Of a stretch of 64,000 nucleotides of DNA, positions 56,664-64,000 are shown piece by piece. The stretch covers positions 1 through 64,000 of the forward strand of contig CAJNDD010000004.1 in assembly GCA_905221435.1 (NCBI GenBank), in the 5' to 3' direction. This stretch comes from a bacterium. Its GTDB lineage: Bacteria > Bacillota > Bacilli > Lactobacillales > Streptococcaceae. Numbering within the stretch: position 1 is the first letter of the stretch; each line of letters starts with the position of its first letter. A program made the position numbers and the translations under genes. The notes below the pieces were generated by a model that had not been told where the DNA came from, searched no databases, and worked only from the letters and a program-made list of their open reading frames with translations.

Positions 56664-57941
56664 CTAATTAATTTTAACTGTAACATTTGCTTTTGATACA
56701 ATCTGATGACCATGATAAATATCATAATCAATAATAGCCGAACGTCTCGTATGGTGAATAATACGTGCCTGAATCCGCAAAGTATCATCTATCTGAACAG
56801 CTTGTAAGAAGTAAATCAGCATCTGCTCAATGATTAAATTGCGTCTGCTATTTGCCACCAAATCCTGTGTCATGTGAGTTAAAATTTCAGCAAGAACACC
56901 ATTTGCCAAAACTCCGTTCTTCTCAAGCATAAAGGGCTCAACTGTAATCACAACTTCGTCGTGATGATAAGACAACTTTTGACCGATTTGCTCTGAAAAA
57001 GTCGGCAAAGCCGAAACCTGAGAGCGACTCATCTTATCCATGACATCTCGTCTCGTTACAACTCCGAGCAAAGTTTGATTGCTTCTCACTACCGGAACCA
57101 TCTCAAAGTCTTCTGCAATCATTCGTTGACTGACATTGGCAATATTGGTCGCTAATCCTGTCACGAAAATGCTGCGCGTCATCACCTTGTCAATCGTCGT
57201 GCTAGGGGATTTGTCCCCTGCGTCACGCATGGTAACAACCCCAACAACCACTTGGTGCTGATTAATGACTGGGAAACGACTACTTCTGTTCTTACGGACC
57301 AAGTCTAGATAGTCTTTTACTGTATCCGTTTCTCTCAAAAAACCATACTCATGACTAGGACGATAGAGCTTTTCAACTGTTAAAATATCTGTCTTAATCT
57401 GCACATTTGACAAGGCTCTGTTGATCATGGTCGCAACTGTAAAAGTATCATGCTTGCTTCGTAAAACAGGAATTCCTTTCTGATTAGCAAGTTTCAGTAC
57501 ATCCTCGTGCACATGAAAACCACCGGTTACGAGGACAGCATTTTCATTTTCCAGAGCTAAAAGTTGAATACGAGTACGGTCTCCGACGATTAACAAACCA
57601 CCATCATTCAGATAGGACAAGATATTCTGCTCTGTCATAGCCCCAATGGAGAATTTGCTAAACTCTCTCTCAAGCCCTTCCTGACCAGCTAAAACTTCAG
57701 AGGAGGTGACTTCTGCAATTTCAGCATAGGTTAGTCTCTCAATAGCCACTTTCTGAGACTTGACTCGTATGGTTCCACTACGAGGACGGGTTTCTACAAT
57801 TCCACGATTTTCAGCTTCTTTAATAGCACGATAAGCCGTTCCATCACTAACACCCAAGTGATTGGAAATACTGCGAACACTAACTCTCTTCCCAATTGGC
57901 AACTCTTCCAGATAGGACAAAATTTCCTGGTGTTTACTCAT
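56664..57941 (-). CDS. spxR: CBS-HotDog transcriptional regulator SpxR
   Basis: A 425-residue four-part regulator: winged helix (1-65, SISNHLGVSDGTAYRAIKEA), DRTGG domain (about 75-190), a pair of CBS domains (about 195-310, RFPVINQHQVVVGVVTMRDA) and a HotDog thioesterase-like domain (about 325-425). This matches pneumococcal SpxR, which controls the pyruvate oxidase gene spxB and thus hydrogen peroxide production. CBS and HotDog parts are expected to sense nucleotide and acyl-CoA ligands. It lies 15 bases before map and is probably co-transcribed. Confidence 0.9.
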   Translation of the reverse strand: MSKHQEILSYLEELPIGKRVSVRSISNHLGVSDGTAYRAIKEAENRGIVETRPRSGTIRVKSQKVAIERLTYAEIAEVTSSEVLAGQEGLEREFSKFSIGAMTEQNILSYLNDGGLLIVGDRTRIQLLALENENAVLVTGGFHVHEDVLKLANQKGIPVLRSKHDTFTVATMINRALSNVQIKTDILTVEKLYRPSHEYGFLRETDTVKDYLDLVRKNRSSRFPVINQHQVVVGVVTMRDAGDKSPSTTIDKVMTRSIFVTGLATNIANVSQRMIAEDFEMVPVVRSNQTLLGVVTRRDVMDKMSRSQVSALPTFSEQIGQKLSYHHDEVVITVEPFMLEKNGVLANGVLAEILTHMTQDLVANSRRNLIIEQMLIYFLQAVQIDDTLRIQARIIHHTRRSAIIDYDIYHGHQIVSKANVTVKIN

Positions 57942-58485
57942 TGAATTCTCCTTTTATGTATCGAAATTCAAGATAGTCCTTCATTTTTCGTGTATAGCGA
58001 TCGCTCCCCTTAAACTGTCGTACGAGGCTAAAGCCCGATTTTAAGGCTACTTTTTGACTAGCTTGATTCTCCAAATGAGTGATGATGGATAATTGCTTTA
58101 AACCAAATTCTTCAAATGAAAGCTGACAAAGTTTGGTAACTACTTCTGTCATAAAACCTTGTGACCAAGAATCTTTTTTTAAGAAATATCCAATCTCAGC
58201 TTCTTTTTTGATTTCGTCTATTTTTTCAAACTTAATGGAACCAATCATTTCCTGATTGTCTTGCTTACAGATTGCCCAAACCCCTAGAGGATTCTTCATA
58301 AAATAGTTAGCAAGTGCGTACTGACTTTCTTCCAAACTTGCTTGACTGGGAAAAATAAACTGCAAATTCTCAGGGTTTGAAGCAATCTCGAAAAACGCTT
58401 GACTGTCACTAAAAAAGAAAGGACGCAAATACAAGCGCTCCGTTTCAAAAAAAGAAAACATTGCTAATTTGGTCCAAATATTCAT
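57934..58485 (-). CDS. GNAT acetyltransferase, RimJ/RimL-like
   Basis: 183 residues from the ATG at 58485, preceded by GAGGTGA; a GTG two codons earlier overlaps that site. It has the RimL pattern: ETERLYLRPF near the N-terminus, EIGYFLKKDSWSQGFMTEVV (about 105-124) at the acetyl-CoA site, and ENQASQKVALKSGF (about 144-157). The substrate is unknown. It overlaps spxR by eight bases and follows murA by 15. Confidence 0.8.
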   Translation of the reverse strand: MNIWTKLAMFSFFETERLYLRPFFFSDSQAFFEIASNPENLQFIFPSQASLEESQYALANYFMKNPLGVWAICKQDNQEMIGSIKFEKIDEIKKEAEIGYFLKKDSWSQGFMTEVVTKLCQLSFEEFGLKQLSIITHLENQASQKVALKSGFSLVRQFKGSDRYTRKMKDYLEFRYIKGEFNE

Positions 58486-58500
58486 AATCACCTCAACGGC

Positions 58501-59760
58501 TTAGTCTTCAACGAGTGTAATATCCGCTCCAAGACTACGCAATTTTTCAATAATATCTGAGTAGCCACGAAGGATAAACTCAATATTCGTAATTTCAGTC
58601 TGGCCTTGAGCCATCAAACCAGCGATGACAAGTGCAGCACCAGCACGAAGATCTGTAGCTTTCACCTTGGCACCATGTAGAGTTCGCCCACCAGTGTAGA
58701 AAATATGGTCATTTGTAGTCGTAATATCCGCATCCATTTTTGCTAACTCAAAAACATGGTTGACACGTTTTTCGTAAATGGTATCAATAATGGTACCACG
58801 ACCTTGGGCAGTTAGTAAAAGTGGTGTGATTGGTTGTTGCAAATCGGTTGCAAACCCTGGATAGGGAGCTGTTTTGATATTAATAGCCTTCAAATCAGAC
58901 TGTTCTTCAACGAAGATACTGTCTTCTGAGACAGTCATACGAACGCCCATTTCCTCTAGTTTGGCGATAAAACCTTCTAAATGCTCATAGAGAACATTGT
59001 TAATACGGATTCCTTTACCAACCGCTGCAGCAAGTGAAATATAGGTTCCAGCTTCGATACGATCTGGGATTACTTGGTGACGCGTTCCATGAAGTTTCTC
59101 AACACCATCAATAATGATAAGATCTGTACCAGCACCACGAATGTGGGCTCCCATGTTGTTCAAAAGGGTAGCTACATCGATGATTTCCGGCTCACGAGCC
59201 GCATTTTCAATGACAGTACGTCCCTTAGCCTTAACAGCCGCAATCATGGTATTAATCGTTGCACCAACGCTGACGGTATCCATGTAGATACTTGCGCCGT
59301 GAAGTCCCTTGCCCTGAGCAGATAAATTCATATTGTCTCCCTCGTAGCTCACCTTGGCTCCCATAGCTTCGAAGGCTTTTAAGTGAAGGTCAATCGGACG
59401 AGGTCCCAGATCACATCCGCCAGGAAGTCCAACCGTGGCTTCACCAAAACGACCTAAAAGACTTCCGTAGAAATAATAAGATGCACGAAGGCTATTAATC
59501 TTACCATAAGGCATGGGAATATTTTGAACACCTCTAGGATCAATCTCCAAAACATCATCGTAGCGTTTTACTTTCGCTCCCATGATTTCCATAATTTCGA
59601 CAAGACTAGCAACGTCTGAAATATCTGGGACACAATCCAAAGTGACAACATCGTCTGCCAGTATAATAGCAGGGATTAATGCTACAACACTATTCTTAGC
59701 ACCGCTAATGGTGATCTCACCTTGCAATGGATGTCCACCATTGATGACAATTTTTCTCAT
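58501..59760 (-). CDS. murA: UDP-N-acetylglucosamine 1-carboxyvinyltransferase
   Basis: First committed step of peptidoglycan synthesis; 419 residues from the ATG at 59760 ([14 protein letters not shown]); five more codons upstream are open but not conserved. The catalytic and fosfomycin-target cysteine is Cys116 in [16 protein letters not shown] (111-126). Firmicutes usually carry two MurA paralogues; the length and context match the one called MurA2/MurZ in pneumococcus, but I cannot be sure which. It has its own TGn promoter and heads the unit murA-GNAT-spxR-map. Confidence 0.95.
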   Translation of the reverse strand: MRKIVINGGHPLQGEITISGAKNSVVALIPAIILADDVVTLDCVPDISDVASLVEIMEIMGAKVKRYDDVLEIDPRGVQNIPMPYGKINSLRASYYFYGSLLGRFGEATVGLPGGCDLGPRPIDLHLKAFEAMGAKVSYEGDNMNLSAQGKGLHGASIYMDTVSVGATINTMIAAVKAKGRTVIENAAREPEIIDVATLLNNMGAHIRGAGTDLIIIDGVEKLHGTRHQVIPDRIEAGTYISLAAAVGKGIRINNVLYEHLEGFIAKLEEMGVRMTVSEDSIFVEEQSDLKAINIKTAPYPGFATDLQQPITPLLLTAQGRGTIIDTIYEKRVNHVFELAKMDADITTTNDHIFYTGGRTLHGAKVKATDLRAGAALVIAGLMAQGQTEITNIEFILRGYSDIIEKLRSLGADITLVED

Positions 59761-59802
59761 GTTATACTCTTTCAAAATTTACTAAAAAGGTCTTTACATT
59801 CC

Positions 59803-59811
59803 ATTATACCA
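59803..59811 (-). promoter_or_regulatory. Extended -10 promoter of murA
   Basis: TGG-TATAAT on the minus strand (-10 at 59808-59803), about 42 bases before the murA start. Confidence 0.6.
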
Positions 59812-60121
59812 TAGTTCTCTTATTTTTCCCATTTCTGTTCATTAAAATTAGTCTTCATTTTATCTTCTATAGTCCATTCTGCAATAACCACTTCTCAAAC
59901 GAATAGTGATATTACATGTCAAACACCTTTCTTTTATTGTATCATTACATCACATTTCTGTTATTAATTCACTTCCATTTGACAAAAAATCTTCTCGCTC
60001 TATTTAAAATGAAAGTCTATCCTTAAGTCAGTTGGAAGATTCAATTTTAAAGGCTGAGTATCTAACCTCATCATAAAACTTTCACAGATTCTTAAAACTT
60101 AATTTTTTTAAATCTAATAAG
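59812..60121. other. AT-rich gap between murA and the YihY-type gene
   Basis: No supportable gene. An isolated TTGACA at 59979-59984 (plus) has no good -10 at normal spacing. The end near 60093-60120 is A/T-rich with no convincing terminator. Confidence 0.5.
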
Positions 60122-60982
60122 TTAATCTATTCTAAAGCTCGAATCTCTTAAGCTCTGAACACTGGCATTGATAATCGCTCCGATAATCAAAATCTTTGCA
60201 ATAAGAATAAACCAGAACATCATGACTACCACGATGATGGAACTGAAAAAACGGACATCGACTAGGTGATTGACATAGTTGTTAAAATAAACAGAAAAGA
60301 TATTCAATAAAAAGATAAGAGTCAGCAAGACAAAGACACTTCCTGGTAAAACATAGCGAATTCGTGGTGTTTTTACTTTTGGAAGGAAGTAATAAATCAT
60401 AACCAGAATGGCAAAGATCAAGGCATAGACCAGAGGACCTGTAAAATCTTGCAGGTAGGAAAATAGCGGACTGTCTGATTGCCAGTAAGTTTTGAGGAGG
60501 TTGAGCAACATACGACCAAACATACTCAAAAATAAGGCTAGGGCAAAAAGAATCTGCAAGCCAAGGCTAACAAGTAAACTCATCAACTGATGGGAGATAA
60601 TTCCTCGACTCTTGGTCACTCCATAGGCTTTGTTAAAAGCTTTTTGGAGGAAATCCATTGATTTCGAAAAGGTCCAGAGGGCAGATAAAACAGCAAAACT
60701 CAGCAAACCAGTCGATGGTTGAGTCAGAACTTCTCGGACAATCTTGGCGACCACATCATACACTGTATCAGGCAAAAATTCCTTGATTGTCAGTAAGAAA
60801 TTTGAGACCGGAATCTGAAAATAAGGCAAAATATTGACCATTATCATTAGCAAAGGAAAGATTGAAATCAACCAATAGTAGGCAACCGCAACACTGGTCA
60901 ATTCACTATCAGATGCTTGATAATAATGCAAAAAAGCTTTCAATAAGGGCCTGTCCATCAGCTCTTTCCACCACTTTTTCAT
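60122..60982 (-). CDS. YihY/BrkB-family membrane protein
   Basis: A 286-residue integral membrane protein of the YihY/virulence-factor-BrkB family, once mislabelled RNase BN. It has six hydrophobic helices (about 36-56, 94-112, 139-164, 186-207, 218-240, 248-272), with the family-typical SVAVAYYWLISIFPLLMI and ALWTFSKSMDFLQKAFN segments. The function is not established. It starts 29 bases after the antiporter gene and is the last gene of its unit. Confidence 0.85.
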   Translation of the reverse strand: MKKWWKELMDRPLLKAFLHYYQASDSELTSVAVAYYWLISIFPLLMIMVNILPYFQIPVSNFLLTIKEFLPDTVYDVVAKIVREVLTQPSTGLLSFAVLSALWTFSKSMDFLQKAFNKAYGVTKSRGIISHQLMSLLVSLGLQILFALALFLSMFGRMLLNLLKTYWQSDSPLFSYLQDFTGPLVYALIFAILVMIYYFLPKVKTPRIRYVLPGSVFVLLTLIFLLNIFSVYFNNYVNHLVDVRFFSSIIVVVMMFWFILIAKILIIGAIINASVQSLRDSSFRID

Positions 60983-61011
60983 GTTCCATCCTCCGTCATT
61001 TTCTTCATCAT

Positions 61012-63066
61012 CTAAGTTCTTCTGATTAAATCTAGCATATCATAAGGCAAGGTATTTGCAGCCTCTTTCAGAGAATAATTTTCTAAATTATTCACATTTT
61101 GGCGTAGTTTTTTGGCATACTTGGCTGTTATCAGTTTAGCTTCTTCGTATTCAAAGATTGCCTTACGTTCGAGATAGTAGCCTCGTAGCATTTCATCGAT
61201 ATTGTTTGGCTTAATGCGATTGATAACCCTCTCAACAAAGGCACCACTTCCGATAATGGCCGTCTCGCGTAGACGAGACTCTTGCATAAAGCTAATCAGA
61301 GAACTCTTGTAAACCCCTTTGAGGTTTTCCAAACTCTCGACAATCAGCTCTGTATTTTCCAAATACAACTCTGAAATCTGATCATAGTCAACTGCTAGTA
61401 GTTTACGAGATTCTTCATTCATCCAACTACGGAAAGTTTTGCCAAAGGTAAACATTTCATGGAGTAGAAAGCGCAGTATCCGTAAAGAAACTAGGAAGTA
61501 ATAAGTCACTCTAGAAGCGAAATTCCGATTGATACTCTGCTCCATGTTTTTTAGGTAACGTTGGTAAACTCGATAGCCACGCTCGCTGATTCTATTTTCC
61601 TCGTAGGCTTGCTCCAAACCGTCACTCTCAATACTCAAGATAAGAAGCTTGAGGGACTCCCAGTCCTCTTGGACTCTCTTGTTTTCCAGACTAAGGATGA
61701 GGTTTTCAATCCGACCATGATAATTATCAATAGCTGCATAAAGAGGAAGTTTGTTCTTGTGATGGTCCAGCTCTTTTTCTAATTCTGCAGCTACATCATT
61801 CAAAATCGCTATATGCATCAAGTGATCCTTGCTTTCCTCTTGTTCCTCAGATAAGTGAGGGAGAACCAGCAAACCCGTTAAAAAGCTCAATAGTGTAACG
61901 CCTGCTACAAGGAAGAGCAACAGAGGATATTCCTGCTCCAAATGACTTGGTATGAGGAGAATGGTCGCGATAGATACTGTCCCTTTAACACCAGAGAAGG
62001 TTAAAAGAAGCATATCTTTCATGTACTTATGAATTTTTTTCTTAAGTCGACGCGTTCTCACAAAGTAAAAACCAGCAATCATGACAAAGCGGATCGCAAA
62101 AAGCAAGAAGGTCAGAACGACAACTGAAAGTAGTAAAAGAAAGGGATTGTAGAGAGAATTAGACAGAATCGGCTCTGCAATCAACTCTAATTCCATTCCC
62201 AAGAGAACAAAGACTGATCCGTTTAGCATAAAGGTCACGGTGTGCCAGACGGTCTCCGTCACGGTGTCTACTTGAGCCTCAAGGAGCGTAATTTTCTTAA
62301 AGCGGCTGGCCTTCAAAATACCTGCAACCACTACAGCGATAATTCCTGAAACATGAAACTCTTCTGCGATAAAAAAGGTCATGAGTGGCAAACTTAACTC
62401 TAGCAATAGTTCACTGGCTATATCTATCGCTCGCACACTCAGTAAAAAACTATGCAAGAAACGATTGACCATAGCCGTCACAAAACCGACTACAAAACCA
62501 CCAAGGATAGAAAGTGCTAGGGAAGTCCCAGCTTGGCTGAAAGAAAAGGTTCCTGTTGTCCAAGCAGCAAGGGCCATCTGAAAGGCAACCAACCCAGAAG
62601 CGTCATTTAAAAGACCTTCTCCTTTTAGAATATTAGAAACCCGTTTGGGAAAACGAAAACGTTCAGAAAGAGATGAAAAGGCAACCAAATCTGTTGGCCC
62701 AAGTGCCGCTCCAACTGCTAAACAGGCAGCTAAAGGAAGAGTCATCCAAAGGAAGTGAGCCATGCCCCCCAAGCTTAAAGTCGAGATAAAAATCACAGGG
62801 AAAATCAGAAAGACGACAATCCGCCAATGCTTCAAAATGGACGTAATATCCGCTTCTTCTGCCTCTCGGAAAAGTAAGGGGCCAATAACCATGGCCAGAA
62901 ACAGCTCTGTATTGAGATGAAAATCCGCATCGGGAACAAATAAACCAATCCCAATCCCCAAAAGGATTTGTACAAGAGGAAGGGGCAAAAAAGGGAGAAG
63001 TTTATTGGTCGTAGTTGAAATGATTAAGACAAATAAAAATAGAATCAAGTAAATGAGTAATTCCAT
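61012..63066 (-). CDS. CPA1-type sodium/proton antiporter
   Basis: A 684-residue monovalent cation/proton antiporter. The N-terminal 405 residues hold about 12 helices with the CPA1 signatures ALGPTDLVAF (about 121-130), EGLLNDASGLVAF (about 149-161, the ND ion-binding pair) and SGVKGTVSIATILL (about 357-370). The C-terminal 280 residues are a long cytoplasmic, mostly helical regulatory region. Sodium, lithium or potassium could be exported; the sequence does not decide. It starts 11 bases after a small coiled-coil gene. Confidence 0.9.
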   Translation of the reverse strand: MELLIYLILFLFVLIISTTTNKLLPFLPLPLVQILLGIGIGLFVPDADFHLNTELFLAMVIGPLLFREAEEADITSILKHWRIVVFLIFPVIFISTLSLGGMAHFLWMTLPLAACLAVGAALGPTDLVAFSSLSERFRFPKRVSNILKGEGLLNDASGLVAFQMALAAWTTGTFSFSQAGTSLALSILGGFVVGFVTAMVNRFLHSFLLSVRAIDIASELLLELSLPLMTFFIAEEFHVSGIIAVVVAGILKASRFKKITLLEAQVDTVTETVWHTVTFMLNGSVFVLLGMELELIAEPILSNSLYNPFLLLLSVVVLTFLLFAIRFVMIAGFYFVRTRRLKKKIHKYMKDMLLLTFSGVKGTVSIATILLIPSHLEQEYPLLLFLVAGVTLLSFLTGLLVLPHLSEEQEESKDHLMHIAILNDVAAELEKELDHHKNKLPLYAAIDNYHGRIENLILSLENKRVQEDWESLKLLILSIESDGLEQAYEENRISERGYRVYQRYLKNMEQSINRNFASRVTYYFLVSLRILRFLLHEMFTFGKTFRSWMNEESRKLLAVDYDQISELYLENTELIVESLENLKGVYKSSLISFMQESRLRETAIIGSGAFVERVINRIKPNNIDEMLRGYYLERKAIFEYEEAKLITAKYAKKLRQNVNNLENYSLKEAANTLPYDMLDLIRRT

Positions 63067-63077
63067 ACAATTCCTCC

Positions 63078-63332
63078 TTAATCTTTTTTACAACAAGATT
63101 CAAAAATCTCCTTTTGCTCTTGGATTTTCTGATCAATCTTAGAACAGTCTTTGTGCTCAATTTTTTTCTGGCACCGTTCCATTTCAAGAGCCACTAATTT
63201 TTTCTTAATTTTAAGCATTTTCTTGCTCATATGTGCTTCGTCGAGCACCCCGACTGCTCGCTCGTGATGCGTTGACTCGACAAAATTTTGGCGCATTGCC
63301 TCAAGCTTCTCACGAAGGTATTGTTTATCCAT
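63078..63332 (-). CDS. Small coiled-coil protein of unknown function
   Basis: An 84-residue, highly charged, wholly helical protein (Lys/Glu-rich; LREKLEAMRQNF and KKMLKIKKKLVALEMERCQKKIE) ending in CCKKD. Cysteines at about 54, 63, 80 and 81 could bind a metal or form disulfides. I do not recognise it. It overlaps mnmM by eight bases and precedes the antiporter by 11, so it is translated with both. Confidence 0.65.
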   Translation of the reverse strand: MDKQYLREKLEAMRQNFVESTHHERAVGVLDEAHMSKKMLKIKKKLVALEMERCQKKIEHKDCSKIDQKIQEQKEIFESCCKKD

Positions 63333-63882
63333 GTCTATACCTTTCTAATTTTTCAATCATAACTAAAAACGGTGGATTATTAACTTGGTTTAGAGTCCGA
63401 TAAATGGTAGCTGTATACTCTTGTTGGTTCAACTGACTAACAAAGTCCAATACAGCATCCCTCTCGGTATCTCCTCCCTCATGACCATAGTAGATCATAA
63501 TGGCAATCCGTCCCCCTTTGACAAGCAAATGACAAAGCTTCTCTAAAGCCTCAATGGTAGTCTGAGGTTGGGTGATGACAGATTTGTCAGCAGAAGGCAG
63601 ATAACCCAGATTAAAAATCCCTGCCTTAGCTTCTGTCACAAACTGGTCTAGTGTCTCATGTCCTTGCAAGATTAACTGGGCATTTATCATTCCAGCCTGG
63701 TCCAAACGCTCTTGGGTTTTCTCCAAAGCCTGCTCCTGGATATCAAAGGCATAGACTTGCTTGGCTAGCTTGGCTAAAAATAGCGTATCATGACCATTGC
63801 CCATGGTCGCATCCACTACGATATCCTCTTTTGTTACAACTTCCGCCAAAAAATCATGTGCCATCTCAAGTGGTCTTTTCAT
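63325..63882 (-). CDS. mnmM: tRNA (mnm5s2U34) methyltransferase MnmM (YtqB family)
   Basis: A 185-residue SAM methyltransferase: motif I IVVDATMGNGHDTLFLA (21-37), FDIQEQAL (motif II), LGYLPSADK (catalytic loop, about 97-105) and MIYYGHEGG (about 138-146). YtqB proteins were shown to be MnmM, which methylates the aminomethyl group at the tRNA wobble uridine in bacteria that lack the MnmC methylase domain. It overlaps the upstream YtqA-like gene by 17 bases, the conserved ytqA-ytqB pairing. Confidence 0.88.
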   Translation of the reverse strand: MKRPLEMAHDFLAEVVTKEDIVVDATMGNGHDTLFLAKLAKQVYAFDIQEQALEKTQERLDQAGMINAQLILQGHETLDQFVTEAKAGIFNLGYLPSADKSVITQPQTTIEALEKLCHLLVKGGRIAIMIYYGHEGGDTERDAVLDFVSQLNQQEYTATIYRTLNQVNNPPFLVMIEKLERYRHG

Positions 63883-64000
63883 TTTTAAACTCCTGTTTTA
63901 CAGCCTTGCATCCTTGCACACTTCCACGACGTCGCATCTCAGTTTCAATAGCATTTAGCACTTCCCATTTATTGAGGCTCCACATAGGGCCAATCAGCAT
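63866..64000 (-). CDS. Radical SAM protein, YtqA-like (3' end only)
   Basis: The last 44 codons of a gene that begins beyond the window. The visible part contains LIGPMWSLNKWEVLNAIE and RRRGSVQGCKAV, the C-terminus of TIGR01212/YtqA radical SAM proteins. The CxxxCxxC cluster would be outside the window. YtqA has been linked to the same wobble-uridine pathway as YtqB, which its 17-base overlap with mnmM supports. Confidence 0.75.
   Translation of the reverse strand: MLIGPMWSLNKWEVLNAIETEMRRRGSVQGCKAVKQEFKNEKTT

Noticed and set aside
59979..60010. TTGACA with a distant TAAAAT on the plus strand in the murA upstream gap, a possible small-RNA promoter
   Set aside because: The spacing to TAAAAT is 20 bases, the nearer box is poor, and there is no convincing terminator or gene downstream.

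Overview
The window comes from a low-GC Gram-positive coccus, almost certainly a mitis-group Streptococcus (S. mitis, S. oralis or S. infantis and relatives; close to, but not typical, S. pneumoniae). The evidence is protein identity: PnrA-type nucleoside lipoprotein, SpxR, NiaX/NiaR, a MacAB-like pump, MurA of the 419-residue type, MetAP with the streptococcal insert, and many extended -10 (TGn-TATAAT) promoters. No BOX repeats were seen, and no choline-binding gene lies between rluD and proB, where I remember cbpE in pneumococcus.

Layout. 1-204: nested insertion-sequence debris. 230-7980 (minus): nucleoside uptake and salvage operon (RsmC-like methyltransferase, pdp, deoC, cdd, pnrA, ABC ATPase, two permeases). 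8185-9995 (plus): coaA, rpsT, small P-loop kinase. 10013-15231 (minus): metG, then a three-gene MacAB-like efflux operon. 15375-15794: ISL3 remnant. 15824-21586 (minus): pyk, pfkA, dnaE. 21752-24512 (plus): pepX and an ArgR-family regulator. 24774-39897 (minus): a long housekeeping stretch (phoH, yozE-like, GrpB-like, cvfB, frr, pyrH, trmFO, an unknown lipoprotein, rsmI, yabA, holB, tmk, proC-proA-proB, rluD, lspA, LysR regulator). 40129-40445: ISL3 remnant. 40494-47721: niacin transporter and its repressor (plus), a Nudix gene, a coupled array of four small membrane-protein genes, GNAT, uvrB and an unknown membrane protein (minus). 47899-51724 (plus): polar amino acid ABC transporter and zwf. 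51769-54677 (minus): ftsY and two Cof-type HAD phosphatases. 54888-55740: larger ISL3 deletion derivative. 55788-64000 (minus): map, spxR, GNAT, murA, YihY-type protein, CPA1 antiporter, a small coiled-coil protein, mnmM and the 3' end of a YtqA-like radical SAM gene.

The genes are mostly core functions: nucleoside import feeding pentose and base salvage, lower glycolysis and the pentose-phosphate entry step, proline synthesis, translation factors and tRNA/rRNA modification, replication, secretion and wall synthesis. I see no CRISPR array, prophage, tRNA or rRNA.

Two things stand out. First, all four ISL3-family remnants keep the same (right) end, in the same orientation, 26-59 bases beyond the stop codon of a minus-strand gene. 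Each keeps a hairpin plus T-run that reads as an intrinsic terminator for that neighbour, although the transposase has decayed. In the copy after pyk the stem sequence has changed on both arms. These remnants also sit where the gene order, as I remember it from pneumococcus, is broken. Second, 42527-44511 encodes an overlapping array of four small membrane proteins, three of which are divergent paralogues sharing a Tyr-(Ile/Val)-Trp-(Phe/Val)-Pro-Ile motif; I do not recognise this family.
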